Shown here: positions 24,627 through 33,743 of the stretch, one piece after another
Layout of the letters: every line of letters begins with the position of its first letter
Position numbering within the stretch: the first letter of the stretch is position 1
Notes under the pieces: model-generated
The model's database searches: none
What the model was told of the DNA's origin: nothing
What the model saw: the letters and a program-made list of their open reading frames with translations, nothing else
Program-made: the position numbers and the translations under genes
Source: Terrisporobacter mayombei
GTDB taxonomy: Bacteria; Bacillota; Clostridia; Peptostreptococcales; Peptostreptococcaceae
DNA length: 64,000 nucleotides
Direction: 5' to 3'
Assembly (NCBI RefSeq): GCF_020748465.1
Contig: NZ_JAHZMP010000002.1
Location: 310,001-374,000, forward strand

Positions 24627-26524
24627 TGAACTTTATACAATTTGCATATAAAAATGTAAAAAGAAATATTAAGTCTTATTTAGGATATTTTTCCAGTATT
24701 TTAATATCCTCAGCTTTGTTATTTTCTTTTAATATGTTTATAAATCATCCCAATTTAGATACTTCAACATTTGATGATTACTTAATGTTAACGATTAAAG
24801 TATGCTCAATTATTGTATATGTGTTTTTATTTTTCTTTGTATTTTATTCTGTAAGTGTATTTTTAAAAGGTAGAAACAAAGAATTTGGCATATTATACAG
24901 CTTAGGAATATCAAATAAACAAGTTCAAAAGATGATTTTTATAGAAAACTTCATTATAAATGCCTTATCATCTACTCTTGGTGTAATAGTAGGATTGATT
25001 TTTTCTAAGATAGTTTTAATAGCCATATCAAATTTACTTGGAATAGAGCCATTAAAGTTTTACATTCCAATAATGTCAATGATAGCAACCATAATTTACT
25101 TTATGCTGCTTTCAATATTAATATCTTTATTTATTTCTTTTGTAGTAAAAGAAGATAAGGTTTTAAAATTGTTAAAGGGAAGTGAAACTCAAAGGCCAGA
25201 GCCAAAGTTCTCTTTATTACTTGTCGTATTGTGTGTGATTCTTCTTGTATGGTCATATTACAAAGCAATGACAGTTACAAAAATACAATTGGTAAATACA
25301 ATAGGACCAGTTACTTTTATGACTATTATAGCAACATATTTATTATTTTCTCAGCTTAGTGTATTTATAATAAAGACTATAAAAAATAATAAAAAATTTT
25401 ATAATAAAAATACTAATATGTTATGTATATCAAATTTATATTATAAAATGAAAGACAATACAAGAATGTTTTTCTTAATATCTATAACCTCTGCAGTTGC
25501 ATTTACTGCCATAGGATCAGTGTACGCCTACTGGAAAGATCAAACTAGACAAGTTGAGTTGGCTTATCCTCAAGCCATACACTTTGCTACAAATAAAAGT
25601 GCACTTCATAATTTGGATGAATTTAATAAAAAAGATTATATTGAGAAAGTTAATTTGTTGGAAAAGTCTCTGAAAGAAGAAAAGATTCCTTATTATAAAA
25701 TAAATGGAGAGATAAAAACAATTTTTTCAAAGAATAAGGAAAAATCAGTTAAAATAATTAAAGAATCAAAGTATAAAGAGTTGGCTGAAAAAGTGAATCA
25801 AAAAACAGTGAAATTTAAAGATAATGAAGCAATATCATTAACATTATTAGAAAATAAAAAAGTAAATAATGAAGTTGTAGTAGATGATAATACTTTAAAA
25901 GTTGTAACACAAGTAGACAAGTCTGTTATGCCAGCTTATTATGATTTATATGTTGTTAAAGACGATTTATATGATAAAACAAATAATAACTGTGTAGTAG
26001 ATACATTTACTACATTTGATACAAGAAATTATATGAAGACTTTGAATATATGTAAAAGCTTTGAAAATGTCTATAAAGAAGAATTAAATGATGGACATTA
26101 TAAATTTTTATCAAAATCTTTTGTACTTGATTATGGAAAAATAATTTTTTCTACTTTGTTATTTTTAACTATATTTATAGGATTAATATTCTTCGTTACT
26201 GCAAGTAGTTTTTTATATAACAAGATTTATATGGATTGTCAGGAGGACAAAGAAAAGTATATGAAGCTTAATAAGATAGGCCTAACCTATAAAGAAATAA
26301 GAAAAATTTCAACTATAGAAATAGGAATATTGTTTTTAGCACCTTATGTAATAGCTGTAATACACTCAACCTTCGCCCTTTTAGCAGTTAAAAATTCCTT
26401 TAATATGGAAGTGGCTTCTTCAGCATATATCGTTATGGGAAGTTTCTTTATAGTTTTAATTATTTATTTCTTAGTAATAAGAAGAAATTATTTAAAAGAA
26501 ATAAATGAATATTTAAATAACTAA
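24626..26524 (+). CDS. BceB-like FtsX-family permease
   Basis: The 632-residue permease has ten predicted membrane segments and a large extracellular domain of about 200 residues between segments 7 and 8 (roughly 305-505). This layout is specific to Bce-type antibiotic sensors and detoxifiers. FtsX-like helices near residues 50-180 include GRNKEFGILYSLGISNKQV, and the C-terminal bundle holds the parallel KYMKLNKIGLTYKEI. The ATG overlaps the ATPase TAA by one base. No terminator is evident directly after it. Confidence 0.92.
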   Translation: MNFIQFAYKNVKRNIKSYLGYFSSILISSALLFSFNMFINHPNLDTSTFDDYLMLTIKVCSIIVYVFLFFFVFYSVSVFLKGRNKEFGILYSLGISNKQVQKMIFIENFIINALSSTLGVIVGLIFSKIVLIAISNLLGIEPLKFYIPIMSMIATIIYFMLLSILISLFISFVVKEDKVLKLLKGSETQRPEPKFSLLLVVLCVILLVWSYYKAMTVTKIQLVNTIGPVTFMTIIATYLLFSQLSVFIIKTIKNNKKFYNKNTNMLCISNLYYKMKDNTRMFFLISITSAVAFTAIGSVYAYWKDQTRQVELAYPQAIHFATNKSALHNLDEFNKKDYIEKVNLLEKSLKEEKIPYYKINGEIKTIFSKNKEKSVKIIKESKYKELAEKVNQKTVKFKDNEAISLTLLENKKVNNEVVVDDNTLKVVTQVDKSVMPAYYDLYVVKDDLYDKTNNNCVVDTFTTFDTRNYMKTLNICKSFENVYKEELNDGHYKFLSKSFVLDYGKIIFSTLLFLTIFIGLIFFVTASSFLYNKIYMDCQEDKEKYMKLNKIGLTYKEIRKISTIEIGILFLAPYVIAVIHSTFALLAVKNSFNMEVASSAYIVMGSFFIVLIIYFLVIRRNYLKEINEYLNN

Positions 26525-26607
26525 ATATAAATCAAAAGTTATTTGATAATTGTTAGAATCTATTTTTAAAATAAGCATATTAAAATTAGTATATTTAACC
26601 AATATTC

Positions 26608-26635
26608 TTGTCTATATTAAAATTTTATGTATAAT
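26608..26635 (+). promoter_or_regulatory. Promoter of the yitT-like gene
   Basis: TTGTCT (26608-26613), 16 bases and TATAAT (26630-26635) lie 36 bases before the ATG. Confidence 0.6.
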
Positions 26636-26670
26636 ATATATGTTAGAAATTTTAAATATAGGAGAAAAAC

Positions 26671-27288
26671 ATGGATAAAAATACGATTAAAGAGTATGTT
26701 AGAGATATATTCATAATTTTAATAGGAAATACATTTATGGCAATAGCTTATTCAAAGTGGATGGTTCCTAATGAAATTATAAATGGTGGGACTACTAGTA
26801 TATCTATGATATTAAATAAAGTACTTTCAGTGCCACTGTTATACTTAAGCAATGGGTTAACTTTATTATTATTAATAACTTGCTATATATTTTTAGGTAA
26901 GGACAATTTTTCAAAGTCCATATTTGGAAGTTTATTCTATATCACGTTATTTTCATTATTTTACTCCCTACCTTTTTCATTGCATGTTAATGTAGTATTA
27001 GACGTACTATTAGCATCTATATTTATAGGTATAGGTTATTATTGTTGTATTATAGTAAATGGATCAACAGTGGGAATTGATGTTGTAGCACTTATTATGC
27101 ATAAAAAGAATAATAATATAAATATAGCTAAAACAATAAGTAAGATTAATATGATAGTATTGTTTGTTGGATTAATTGTATATGGAGTGAAATCAATAAT
27201 TGTAGGTATGGTTTTCACATTTATATACTCAAGAATCTTAGATTATTTCTTAAAATGCGATCCTTTAAAAGTTAGTAAAGCAATTTAA
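26671..27288 (+). CDS. YitT/YczE-family membrane protein
   Basis: The 205-residue protein has five to six membrane segments. It carries the family-typical SKWMVPNEIINGGTTSISMIL near the N-terminus and GSTVGIDVVALIMHKKNN near residue 130. It lacks the C-terminal cytoplasmic DUF2179 domain that many YitT proteins have, so it is the short form. Its function is not known. GGAG precedes the ATG. It has its own promoter and terminator. Confidence 0.8.
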   Translation: MDKNTIKEYVRDIFIILIGNTFMAIAYSKWMVPNEIINGGTTSISMILNKVLSVPLLYLSNGLTLLLLITCYIFLGKDNFSKSIFGSLFYITLFSLFYSLPFSLHVNVVLDVLLASIFIGIGYYCCIIVNGSTVGIDVVALIMHKKNNNINIAKTISKINMIVLFVGLIVYGVKSIIVGMVFTFIYSRILDYFLKCDPLKVSKAI

Positions 27289-27294
27289 TGATAT

Positions 27295-27326
27295 GGGTAC
27301 CTAGATGAAACTAGGTACCTTTTTTA
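27295..27326 (+). terminator. Terminator after the yitT-like gene
   Basis: GGGTACCTAG and CTAGGTACCT form a 9-bp core stem around ATGAAA, followed by T6. Confidence 0.85.
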
Positions 27327-27401
27327 CATTTAAGAAACACACATGAGATTTAGAAAATTAGGCTATATTAAGAGTATTGATAATAAAAAGGAGACATTTC
27401 A

Positions 27402-27581
27402 ATGACAAAGAAAAAAAGTCAAAAGGATAAATTAAAAGAAAAAAATTTTGAGTACAATATGTTGGGAGATGTATTTCTAGGTGAATTATCTAATATGTCA
27501 GGAGAAGAAGATAGCTCCCTACAAAACCTAGTGATTTCCAAGGAATCGGATAAAATACAAAAATCTTTAAAAAATAAGTAA
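27402..27581 (+). CDS. Small hypothetical protein upstream of murJ (59 aa)
   Basis: ATG 27402 is preceded by AAAAGGAGAC with good spacing, and the ORF ends 17 bases before murJ. The soluble 59-residue product has a Lys-rich start, an acidic middle (SNMSGEEDSSLQ) and no membrane segment or Cys. Codon use is like the neighbours. I know no family. The tight coupling suggests that it is expressed with murJ. Confidence 0.65.
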   Translation: MTKKKSQKDKLKEKNFEYNMLGDVFLGELSNMSGEEDSSLQNLVISKESDKIQKSLKNK

Positions 27582-27598
27582 AGTAGAGGAGATATTAA

Positions 27599-29146
27599 AT
27601 GTCAAAAGTAGCAAAAGCTGCTATAGGACTTATGGTAGCAACTTTAATAGCAAAAATATTAGGGTTTGGTAGAGAATTAACTTTAGCAGCAGCTTATGGT
27701 GCATCATCAACAAGCGATGCATTTTTAGTTGCTATGAATATTCCAGCAGTTATATTTACAGCAGTGGGAACATCTTTAGGGACTGCATTTATACCATTAT
27801 TTTGTGAAGTGAGATCAAAAGATGGAGACAATGCATCTGTTAGATACACAAATAATATATTTAATGTTGTTGTTCTTATTTGTTTAGTGTTTGCAATTGT
27901 AGGAGCTTTTTTTGCACCAGAAATTGTTAAACTATTTGCTCTAGGATTTAAGGGCGAGACAATGGAAAAGGCAGTTTATTTCACAAGAATAATGTTACTT
28001 GGTATTCCTTTTTTAGGAATAAGCTATATAATGATGGCTTACTTGCAAGTAAAAGAAAATTTTATAATACCGGGCCTTATGCCTGTGCCATATAATCTTT
28101 GTATAATAATATCCATAATTCTGAGTACAAAAACATCACCATATATATTACCATTTGGAGCGCTTATAGGACTTTTAGGACAATTTTTATTTCAACTACC
28201 TTTTGCCATGAAAAGAGGTTATAAGTATCAATCTTATTTGAATTTCAAAGATGAATATCTTAAAAAAATGCTTTGGCTTGTGGGCCCTGTTCTTATAGGT
28301 GTGGCAGTAAATCAAATAAATACTATAGTAGATAGAACAATTGCATCTACATTGGTTGAAGGAAGTATCTCAGCTCTTAACTATGCAAATAAACTTAATC
28401 AATTTGTAATGGGTATGTTTATAGTATCAATTTCATCTGTTGTTTATCCAATGCTTTCAAAATTGTCAACGGATAACAATAAAACTGAATTTAATAAATC
28501 AATAATAACATCCATAAATACAGTTATTTTGATAGTTATTCCCATATCAGTAGGTGCTATAATTCTTGCAACGCCAATTGTAAAAATACTTTTCCAAAGA
28601 GGGGAATTTGATGCAAGAGCCACATATATGACATCTGTAGCACTTGTATTTTATTCCATAGGTATGATAGGTTTTGGTCTAAGGGATATTTTAGGAAAGG
28701 TATTTTATTCATTACAAGATACAAAAACACCTATGATAAATGGTGCTATTGCCATGGGATTAAATATCATCTTAAATATTTTATTTGTTAAATTTACAAA
28801 TATGCAATTGGCCGGTTTAGCATTTGCCACTAGTATATCGGCTTTAGTGACTATTATATTATTATTTATAAATTTGAGAATAAAAATAGGTCCATTTGGT
28901 GGGAAATATGTGCTAACAGTATTTATAAAATCCATGTTATCAGCATTATTAATGGCAGCAATAACTTTATTTATATATAACAATTTATCAGTAATATTAG
29001 GTATCGGAACTATTAAAGAAATTATAACTTTAGCATTATCAATTGGTGGTGGAGCTATAGTATATGCATCATGTGTAATACTTCTAAAGATAAAAGAAGT
29101 GAATTTAATTTTAGATACATTGAAAAGTAAGCTTAAAAAAATATAA
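27599..29146 (+). CDS. murJ: Lipid II flippase MurJ
   Basis: MurJ moves lipid II across the membrane for peptidoglycan synthesis. The 515-residue protein has 14 predicted helices and MviN family motifs. The N-terminal ATLIAKILGFGRELTLAAAYG is followed by SDAFLVAMNIP, then later KILFQRGEFDARAT and YSLQDTKTPMINGA. GAGGAG precedes the ATG. It follows the 59-aa gene closely and ends at a terminator. Clostridia often have several copies, so this may be one of two. Confidence 0.92.
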   Translation: MSKVAKAAIGLMVATLIAKILGFGRELTLAAAYGASSTSDAFLVAMNIPAVIFTAVGTSLGTAFIPLFCEVRSKDGDNASVRYTNNIFNVVVLICLVFAIVGAFFAPEIVKLFALGFKGETMEKAVYFTRIMLLGIPFLGISYIMMAYLQVKENFIIPGLMPVPYNLCIIISIILSTKTSPYILPFGALIGLLGQFLFQLPFAMKRGYKYQSYLNFKDEYLKKMLWLVGPVLIGVAVNQINTIVDRTIASTLVEGSISALNYANKLNQFVMGMFIVSISSVVYPMLSKLSTDNNKTEFNKSIITSINTVILIVIPISVGAIILATPIVKILFQRGEFDARATYMTSVALVFYSIGMIGFGLRDILGKVFYSLQDTKTPMINGAIAMGLNIILNILFVKFTNMQLAGLAFATSISALVTIILLFINLRIKIGPFGGKYVLTVFIKSMLSALLMAAITLFIYNNLSVILGIGTIKEIITLALSIGGGAIVYASCVILLKIKEVNLILDTLKSKLKKI

Positions 29147-29150
29147 AATG

Positions 29151-29187
29151 AAAGGCATATCTTAAAATATTATGATATGCCTTTTTA
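29151..29187 (+). terminator. Terminator after murJ
   Basis: AAAGGCATATC pairs with GATATGCCTTT, followed by TTAA. Confidence 0.8.
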
Positions 29188-29220
29188 ATGTATTGATTTT
29201 ATTTATAAAAGGCATAGAAC

Positions 29221-29243
29221 TATAAAAATTATCAATTTTTATA
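29221..29243. repeat. Perfect inverted repeat before the corrinoid operon
   Basis: TATAAAAATT and AATTTTTATA flank ATC. It lies 68 bases before the first methyltransferase gene and may be an operator. No typical promoter pair with normal spacing is evident here. Confidence 0.4.
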
Positions 29244-29311
29244 AGTTATTTTAATATGTTACTCTTATTAATGTGAAGAATTAAATATATAGAAAGGTCT
29301 AAAAAGAATAT

Positions 29312-30181
29312 ATGGAGAAGATAGTTGATTTTAAATGTACTTATAATAATTCAGCAGGAATAAATGAAGAAGTGACAAGAAATTTAAAATTAAGTTTTCC
29401 CCAGGCCTATAAACATTGTGAGACAATGACCTTAATAGCTAAAGAACTAAAAAAACATGATAATGCAGCTTTTTGTGAATTACCTTTTTGTCACACTGTA
29501 GAAGGAGAAGCAATGGGTGGAATTATTAATTATGGAGATGAAAAGATAGGACCTAGGGCAAAGGAATATGTGTGCAAAAATGCTGATGATTTATTAAATC
29601 TTAAAAGTATTGATTTTACAAAAGGTAGAATATCAGAAGTATTAAAGGCCTGCACATGTTTAAGAAATGAAGGAGAAAATATTGTTTTAGAAGTTAGTGG
29701 ACCATTTACAATCTTAAATGTATTAATGGATGCTACACATGTATTTAAGATTTTTAGAAAAGAACCAGAAAAGATGAAACAAATATTTGATAAATTTCAA
29801 AATGAAATTCTTAACTTTATAGAAGAAGGACAAAGAGCAGGTGCAAACTTAATTAGTTTTGCTGACTCTTCAGGTGGTGTTAATATTCTTGGGCCTAAGA
29901 TGATGAAAGAAAGTGTGGACATGTTTACATATCCTTTCTTGAAAAAGGCTGAAAAAATTATAGATGATAAGACCATATTATTACTATGCCCAAAAACAAC
30001 ATTTGCACTTCTTGGAACAAATAAAGCAAGTTTATATGATATTGAATTATCAAAACCTATGAAATATGGTGAGGGCTGTATTGAAGCTATAGGAAAAATG
30101 AAAATAGCAGGTCAAATGTGCATAAAAAATATAAATTATGAATTGACTGAAGGCAAAATTAAGGGAATCAAACTAATATAA
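29312..30181 (+). CDS. UroD-family methyltransferase, short form lacking the zinc-site His
   Basis: The 289-residue protein has the fold signatures of the uroporphyrinogen decarboxylase superfamily that includes MtaA, MtbA and CmuA. Matches are the FCHTVEGEAMGG segment, VSGPFTILNVLMD and ISFADSSGGVNILGPKMM. The family's H-x-C-x(n)-C zinc site should start with HxCG, but here reads LLLCPKTTF, so the His is missing. The protein is also about 50 residues shorter than its paralogues in the operon. It may be a degenerate or regulatory paralogue, or may bind its substrate without this zinc site. It starts a five-gene operon. Confidence 0.75.
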   Translation: MEKIVDFKCTYNNSAGINEEVTRNLKLSFPQAYKHCETMTLIAKELKKHDNAAFCELPFCHTVEGEAMGGIINYGDEKIGPRAKEYVCKNADDLLNLKSIDFTKGRISEVLKACTCLRNEGENIVLEVSGPFTILNVLMDATHVFKIFRKEPEKMKQIFDKFQNEILNFIEEGQRAGANLISFADSSGGVNILGPKMMKESVDMFTYPFLKKAEKIIDDKTILLLCPKTTFALLGTNKASLYDIELSKPMKYGEGCIEAIGKMKIAGQMCIKNINYELTEGKIKGIKLI

Positions 30182-30205
30182 AATAATAAAATAGGGGGGA
30201 CAATT

Positions 30206-30874
30206 ATGTCATCAAAAAAAGAACTTTTAAAAAAATTAGCTGAGTGTGTAGTTGAAATGGAAGACGAAGAAGTGGTGGATGTAGCTAAGGAATATTTAAA
30301 TGAAGGACATTCAGCTTTTGATGGAATAATGGATGGATTAGTTGAGGGAATGAATGAAGCAAGTAAGCTTTATGATGAAGAAGAATATTTTGTAACTGAT
30401 GTATTGTTGTGTTCAGATGCCATGTATGCAGGGCTGGATGTTTTAAGACCTCATTTACCAGAACAAGAGGAGGATGCAAAAGTAAAAGGTGTTATAGGTG
30501 TTGTTGAAGGAGACACACATGACATAGGTAAGAACTTAGTTAGAATTATGTTTGAAACTGCTGGTTTTGAAATGCATGATTTAGGAAGAGATGTTAATTT
30601 AAAATCTTTTGTGGAAAAAGTAAAAGAAACAAATGCATCACTTCTTTGTATGTCAACATTAATGACAACAACTATGGGTGGAATGAAAACAGTTATTGAC
30701 ATGTTAAATGAAGAAGGCATAAGAGATAATGTTACAGTTATGGTTGGTGGAAGTCCTATTTCACAAAAATATGCAAATGAAATAGGTGCAGATGGATATT
30801 CAAGTAATGCAGTTGAAGCAGTAAAAGTTGCCAAAGAGCTTCTACATGCTAAGAACTTAGTAAATGCTATTTAA
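30206..30874 (+). CDS. Corrinoid (cobalamin-binding) methyl carrier protein
   Basis: The 222-residue protein matches the MtaC/MtbC/MttC family. It has a helical cap domain (about 1-85) and a B12-binding Rossmann-like domain with DTHDIGKN (Asp-x-His-x-x-Gly, residues about 102-109). SLLCMSTLMTTTMGG and VGGSPISQKYANEIGADGYS lie further on. The His becomes the lower axial ligand of cobalt. It carries a methyl group between two methyltransferases. GGGGGGAC lies before the ATG. It is the only corrinoid protein of the operon, so the three UroD-family enzymes probably share it. Confidence 0.93.
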   Translation: MSSKKELLKKLAECVVEMEDEEVVDVAKEYLNEGHSAFDGIMDGLVEGMNEASKLYDEEEYFVTDVLLCSDAMYAGLDVLRPHLPEQEEDAKVKGVIGVVEGDTHDIGKNLVRIMFETAGFEMHDLGRDVNLKSFVEKVKETNASLLCMSTLMTTTMGGMKTVIDMLNEEGIRDNVTVMVGGSPISQKYANEIGADGYSSNAVEAVKVAKELLHAKNLVNAI

Positions 30875-30889
30875 AACGAGGTTGATAAA

Positions 30890-31921
30890 ATGATTACACC
30901 AAAAGAGAGAATTAAAAAAGTATTTAATAATGAAGAAGTTGATAGACCGCCTTGCATATGTCCAGGTGGAATGATGAACATGATAACAACAGATTTAATG
31001 GATAGATCGAATGTATTTTGGCCAAATGCACACTTAAATGGAGAAAAAATGGCTGAACTTGCCAGTGCAAACTATGAAAATGGGTGTTTTGAAAATTATG
31101 GAGTTCCTTTTTGTATGACTGTAGAAGCTGAAGCTATGGGAGCTAAAGTAACTTTAGGAACTAGAGAATATGAGCCTCATGTAATTGAATATGCCATAAA
31201 TAGTGTGGACGAATACGAAAATTTAAAAGAAATGAGTATGCAAGAAGGCAGAGAAAAGGTAGTATTAGATGCTATAAAAATTTTAAAATCAAAAAATGAT
31301 AATGTACCTATAATAGGAAATATTACAGGGCCAATAAGTACAGCCAGTTCTCTTATGGAGCCTGTTGTTTTTTATAAAGAGTTGAGGAAAAAAAATAAAA
31401 AAGCTCATGAATTTATGTCATTTGTTACAGATGAAATCATTAATTTTGCTAGAGCTCAAATAGATGCAGGAGCAGATATAATTGCCATCTCTGACCCAAG
31501 TGGCAGTGGAGAAATTTTAGGACCAAGAGATTTTGAACAATTTGCAGTTAAATATATAAATAGGATAATTCATAGTTTGCAAAAAGAAAAAATAGGAACT
31601 ATTGTACATATTTGTGGTCAAATGAGAAGTGTTTACAAAGAAGTAAATATGATACAAAGTAATGCTCTTAGTTTTGACTCAGTAGTTTCTATGAAAAATG
31701 CTAGAGCTAATTTACCAAATAGAATTCTTATGGGAAATGTAAGTACATATACATTGGAATTTGGAACTCCAGACAAAATTTCATTGTTAACTAACAAATG
31801 TGTGAAAGATGGGTCAAATATTATATCACCAGCATGTGGACTTGGAACAAAATCTCCACTTAAAAATATACAATCTATCCTAAGTACATTAAACACAGAG
31901 GAGATTAAGGTAAATGTGTAA
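30890..31921 (+). CDS. MtaA-like methylcobamide methyltransferase (UroD family)
   Basis: The 343-residue protein has the full family length and begins MITPKERIKKVFNNEEVDRPP, the standard start of MtaA/CmuA proteins. The zinc site is complete: HICG near residue 243 and the partner Cys in SPACGLGTKSP near 310. Other marks are GNITGPISTASSLMEP and ISDPSGSGEILGP. It should transfer a methyl group to or from the corrinoid protein encoded just before it. The acceptor in bacteria without coenzyme M is likely tetrahydrofolate or a thiol, but nothing here proves which. It overlaps the next gene by eight bases. Confidence 0.87.
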   Translation: MITPKERIKKVFNNEEVDRPPCICPGGMMNMITTDLMDRSNVFWPNAHLNGEKMAELASANYENGCFENYGVPFCMTVEAEAMGAKVTLGTREYEPHVIEYAINSVDEYENLKEMSMQEGREKVVLDAIKILKSKNDNVPIIGNITGPISTASSLMEPVVFYKELRKKNKKAHEFMSFVTDEIINFARAQIDAGADIIAISDPSGSGEILGPRDFEQFAVKYINRIIHSLQKEKIGTIVHICGQMRSVYKEVNMIQSNALSFDSVVSMKNARANLPNRILMGNVSTYTLEFGTPDKISLLTNKCVKDGSNIISPACGLGTKSPLKNIQSILSTLNTEEIKVNV

Positions 31922-33713
31922 AATTTTCATAGAAAAAGAAAATAAAATCATAGAAACAAAAGAAGATAAAACATTAATGGATGCTTTATTAGATGAAAAT
32001 ATATTTGTTGATAATGCTTGTAATGGTAAAGGTGTTTGTGGAAAATGTAAAATTAAGCTTATTTCTGGAGATTTGGGAGAATTAAGTGAAACAGAGAAGA
32101 AACTTTTATCCCAAGATGAAATTAAAGATAATATACGTTTATCTTGTTTAGTAAAACCACAAGAAGATATAAAAATAGAATTATTACAGAAAGAGAGAAA
32201 ACATAGAGTATTAAGCAGTGGGTATATGCCAAAGTTTGAAGTTAACCCTTCAATACATAAAAAATTAATAACTCTTGAAAAATCAACTTTAGAAAATCAA
32301 AGACCATTGGAAAATGAAATTTTGAGACAATTGAATATTGATAAATTAGATTGGAAATTATTAAAAGAAATAAAACCACAAGATGAAAAAATCACAGCAG
32401 TTTTTAATAATGATGAAGTAATTTATCTGGAAAAAAATGATACAAGAGATAAAATATATGGAGTGATTATGGATATAGGAACAACAACAGTAGTTACATC
32501 TTTAGTAGATGTAAACTCTGGTGAAGAGCTATGTGTTGAATCTATGATTAACTCACAAAAACAGTATGGATTAGATGTGTTAACTAGAATTACATATGAA
32601 GTGGAAAATGAAGAAGATGGAGTTGAAAATTTACAAAAGGCTATAGTAACTTCTATAAATGAAATGATAGAAAAACTATGTAAGAAAGCAAATGTAAATA
32701 AAAAACATATATACGAAATTACTGTGGCAGCAAATTGTACAATGATGCATATGTTACTTGGAATAGATGCCAAATCTATTGGAAAGTCTCCATTCGCACC
32801 TATTTTTACTAGTTCAAAAAACATTCTAGCAAAAGATATAGGATTATTAGCTTGTGATGAAGCAAGACTTTATTGCCTACCTTCTGTATCTGCATATATA
32901 GGAGCTGATATAGTAGCAGGGGCTTATGTATGTGAATTAAATAAAGCAGATGAAAATGTACTTTTCATAGATATAGGGACAAACGGGGAAATCGTTCTAT
33001 CAAATAAAGGTGATCTTTTATCTTGTTCTTGTGCAGCAGGACCAGCACTAGAGGGAATGAACATTAGTTGTGGAATGAGAGCAGCAAATGGAGCCATAGA
33101 AGATGTAATTATTAACGAAGAAGAAAATGTAATAAAAGTTATAGGAGAAGAAAAACCTATAGGAATATGTGGAAGTGGAATCTTAGCAGTAGTAAAAGAA
33201 CTATTAAAAACAGGAATTGTAAGAGATAATGGGGCTTTTATTAAGCTAGAAAAGTTAGAAGAAGATGATTATCGATTAAATAGAATACAAATTAATAATA
33301 AAAAAAGAGAATTTATTCTTTATGATGATAATAAAAATAAACTTTTGATTACTCAAGGTGATATTAGACAAGTTCAGCTAGCAAAGGGAGCCATACTTTC
33401 TGGTTTTTATGCACTACTTAAAAAAGCTAACATTGAAATGAAAGACCTTAAAAAGGTAATGATAGCAGGTCAATTTGGAGCTCATGTTAGTGTAGACAGC
33501 TTAGTTGGAACAGGAATTTTACCAATGGAAGTAAAAGAAAAAATAGTTTATGTAGGTAATTCTTCAAAAACAGGAGCCTATATGGCATTAATGTCTAAGG
33601 AAGCTAAAAAAGATATGGAATTACTATCTAAAGATATGGAATATATGGAGCTTGGAGCATCAGAAGGTTATGAAAGATTATTTTCTAGTTGTTTAAAGTT
33701 TCCATCTAACTAA
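31914..33713 (+). CDS. Reductive activator of corrinoid proteins (RACE/RamA-like, [2Fe-2S])
   Basis: The 599-residue protein restores the active Co(I) state after accidental oxidation, using ATP. It starts with a plant-type [2Fe-2S] ferredoxin domain (residues 1-95; CNGKGVCGKCKI and the last Cys in RLSCLVKP). A linker follows, then the ASKHA ATPase domain (DUF4445) with VIMDIGTTTVV, LFIDIGTNGEIVLS and GICGSGI. The start overlaps the preceding gene by eight bases, so translation is coupled. Its presence makes a genuine corrinoid methyltransfer system very likely. Confidence 0.92.
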   Translation: MCKIFIEKENKIIETKEDKTLMDALLDENIFVDNACNGKGVCGKCKIKLISGDLGELSETEKKLLSQDEIKDNIRLSCLVKPQEDIKIELLQKERKHRVLSSGYMPKFEVNPSIHKKLITLEKSTLENQRPLENEILRQLNIDKLDWKLLKEIKPQDEKITAVFNNDEVIYLEKNDTRDKIYGVIMDIGTTTVVTSLVDVNSGEELCVESMINSQKQYGLDVLTRITYEVENEEDGVENLQKAIVTSINEMIEKLCKKANVNKKHIYEITVAANCTMMHMLLGIDAKSIGKSPFAPIFTSSKNILAKDIGLLACDEARLYCLPSVSAYIGADIVAGAYVCELNKADENVLFIDIGTNGEIVLSNKGDLLSCSCAAGPALEGMNISCGMRAANGAIEDVIINEEENVIKVIGEEKPIGICGSGILAVVKELLKTGIVRDNGAFIKLEKLEEDDYRLNRIQINNKKREFILYDDNKNKLLITQGDIRQVQLAKGAILSGFYALLKKANIEMKDLKKVMIAGQFGAHVSVDSLVGTGILPMEVKEKIVYVGNSSKTGAYMALMSKEAKKDMELLSKDMEYMELGASEGYERLFSSCLKFPSN

Positions 33714-33743
33714 TTATAAAATTATTGAACTGGGGGGATTACA

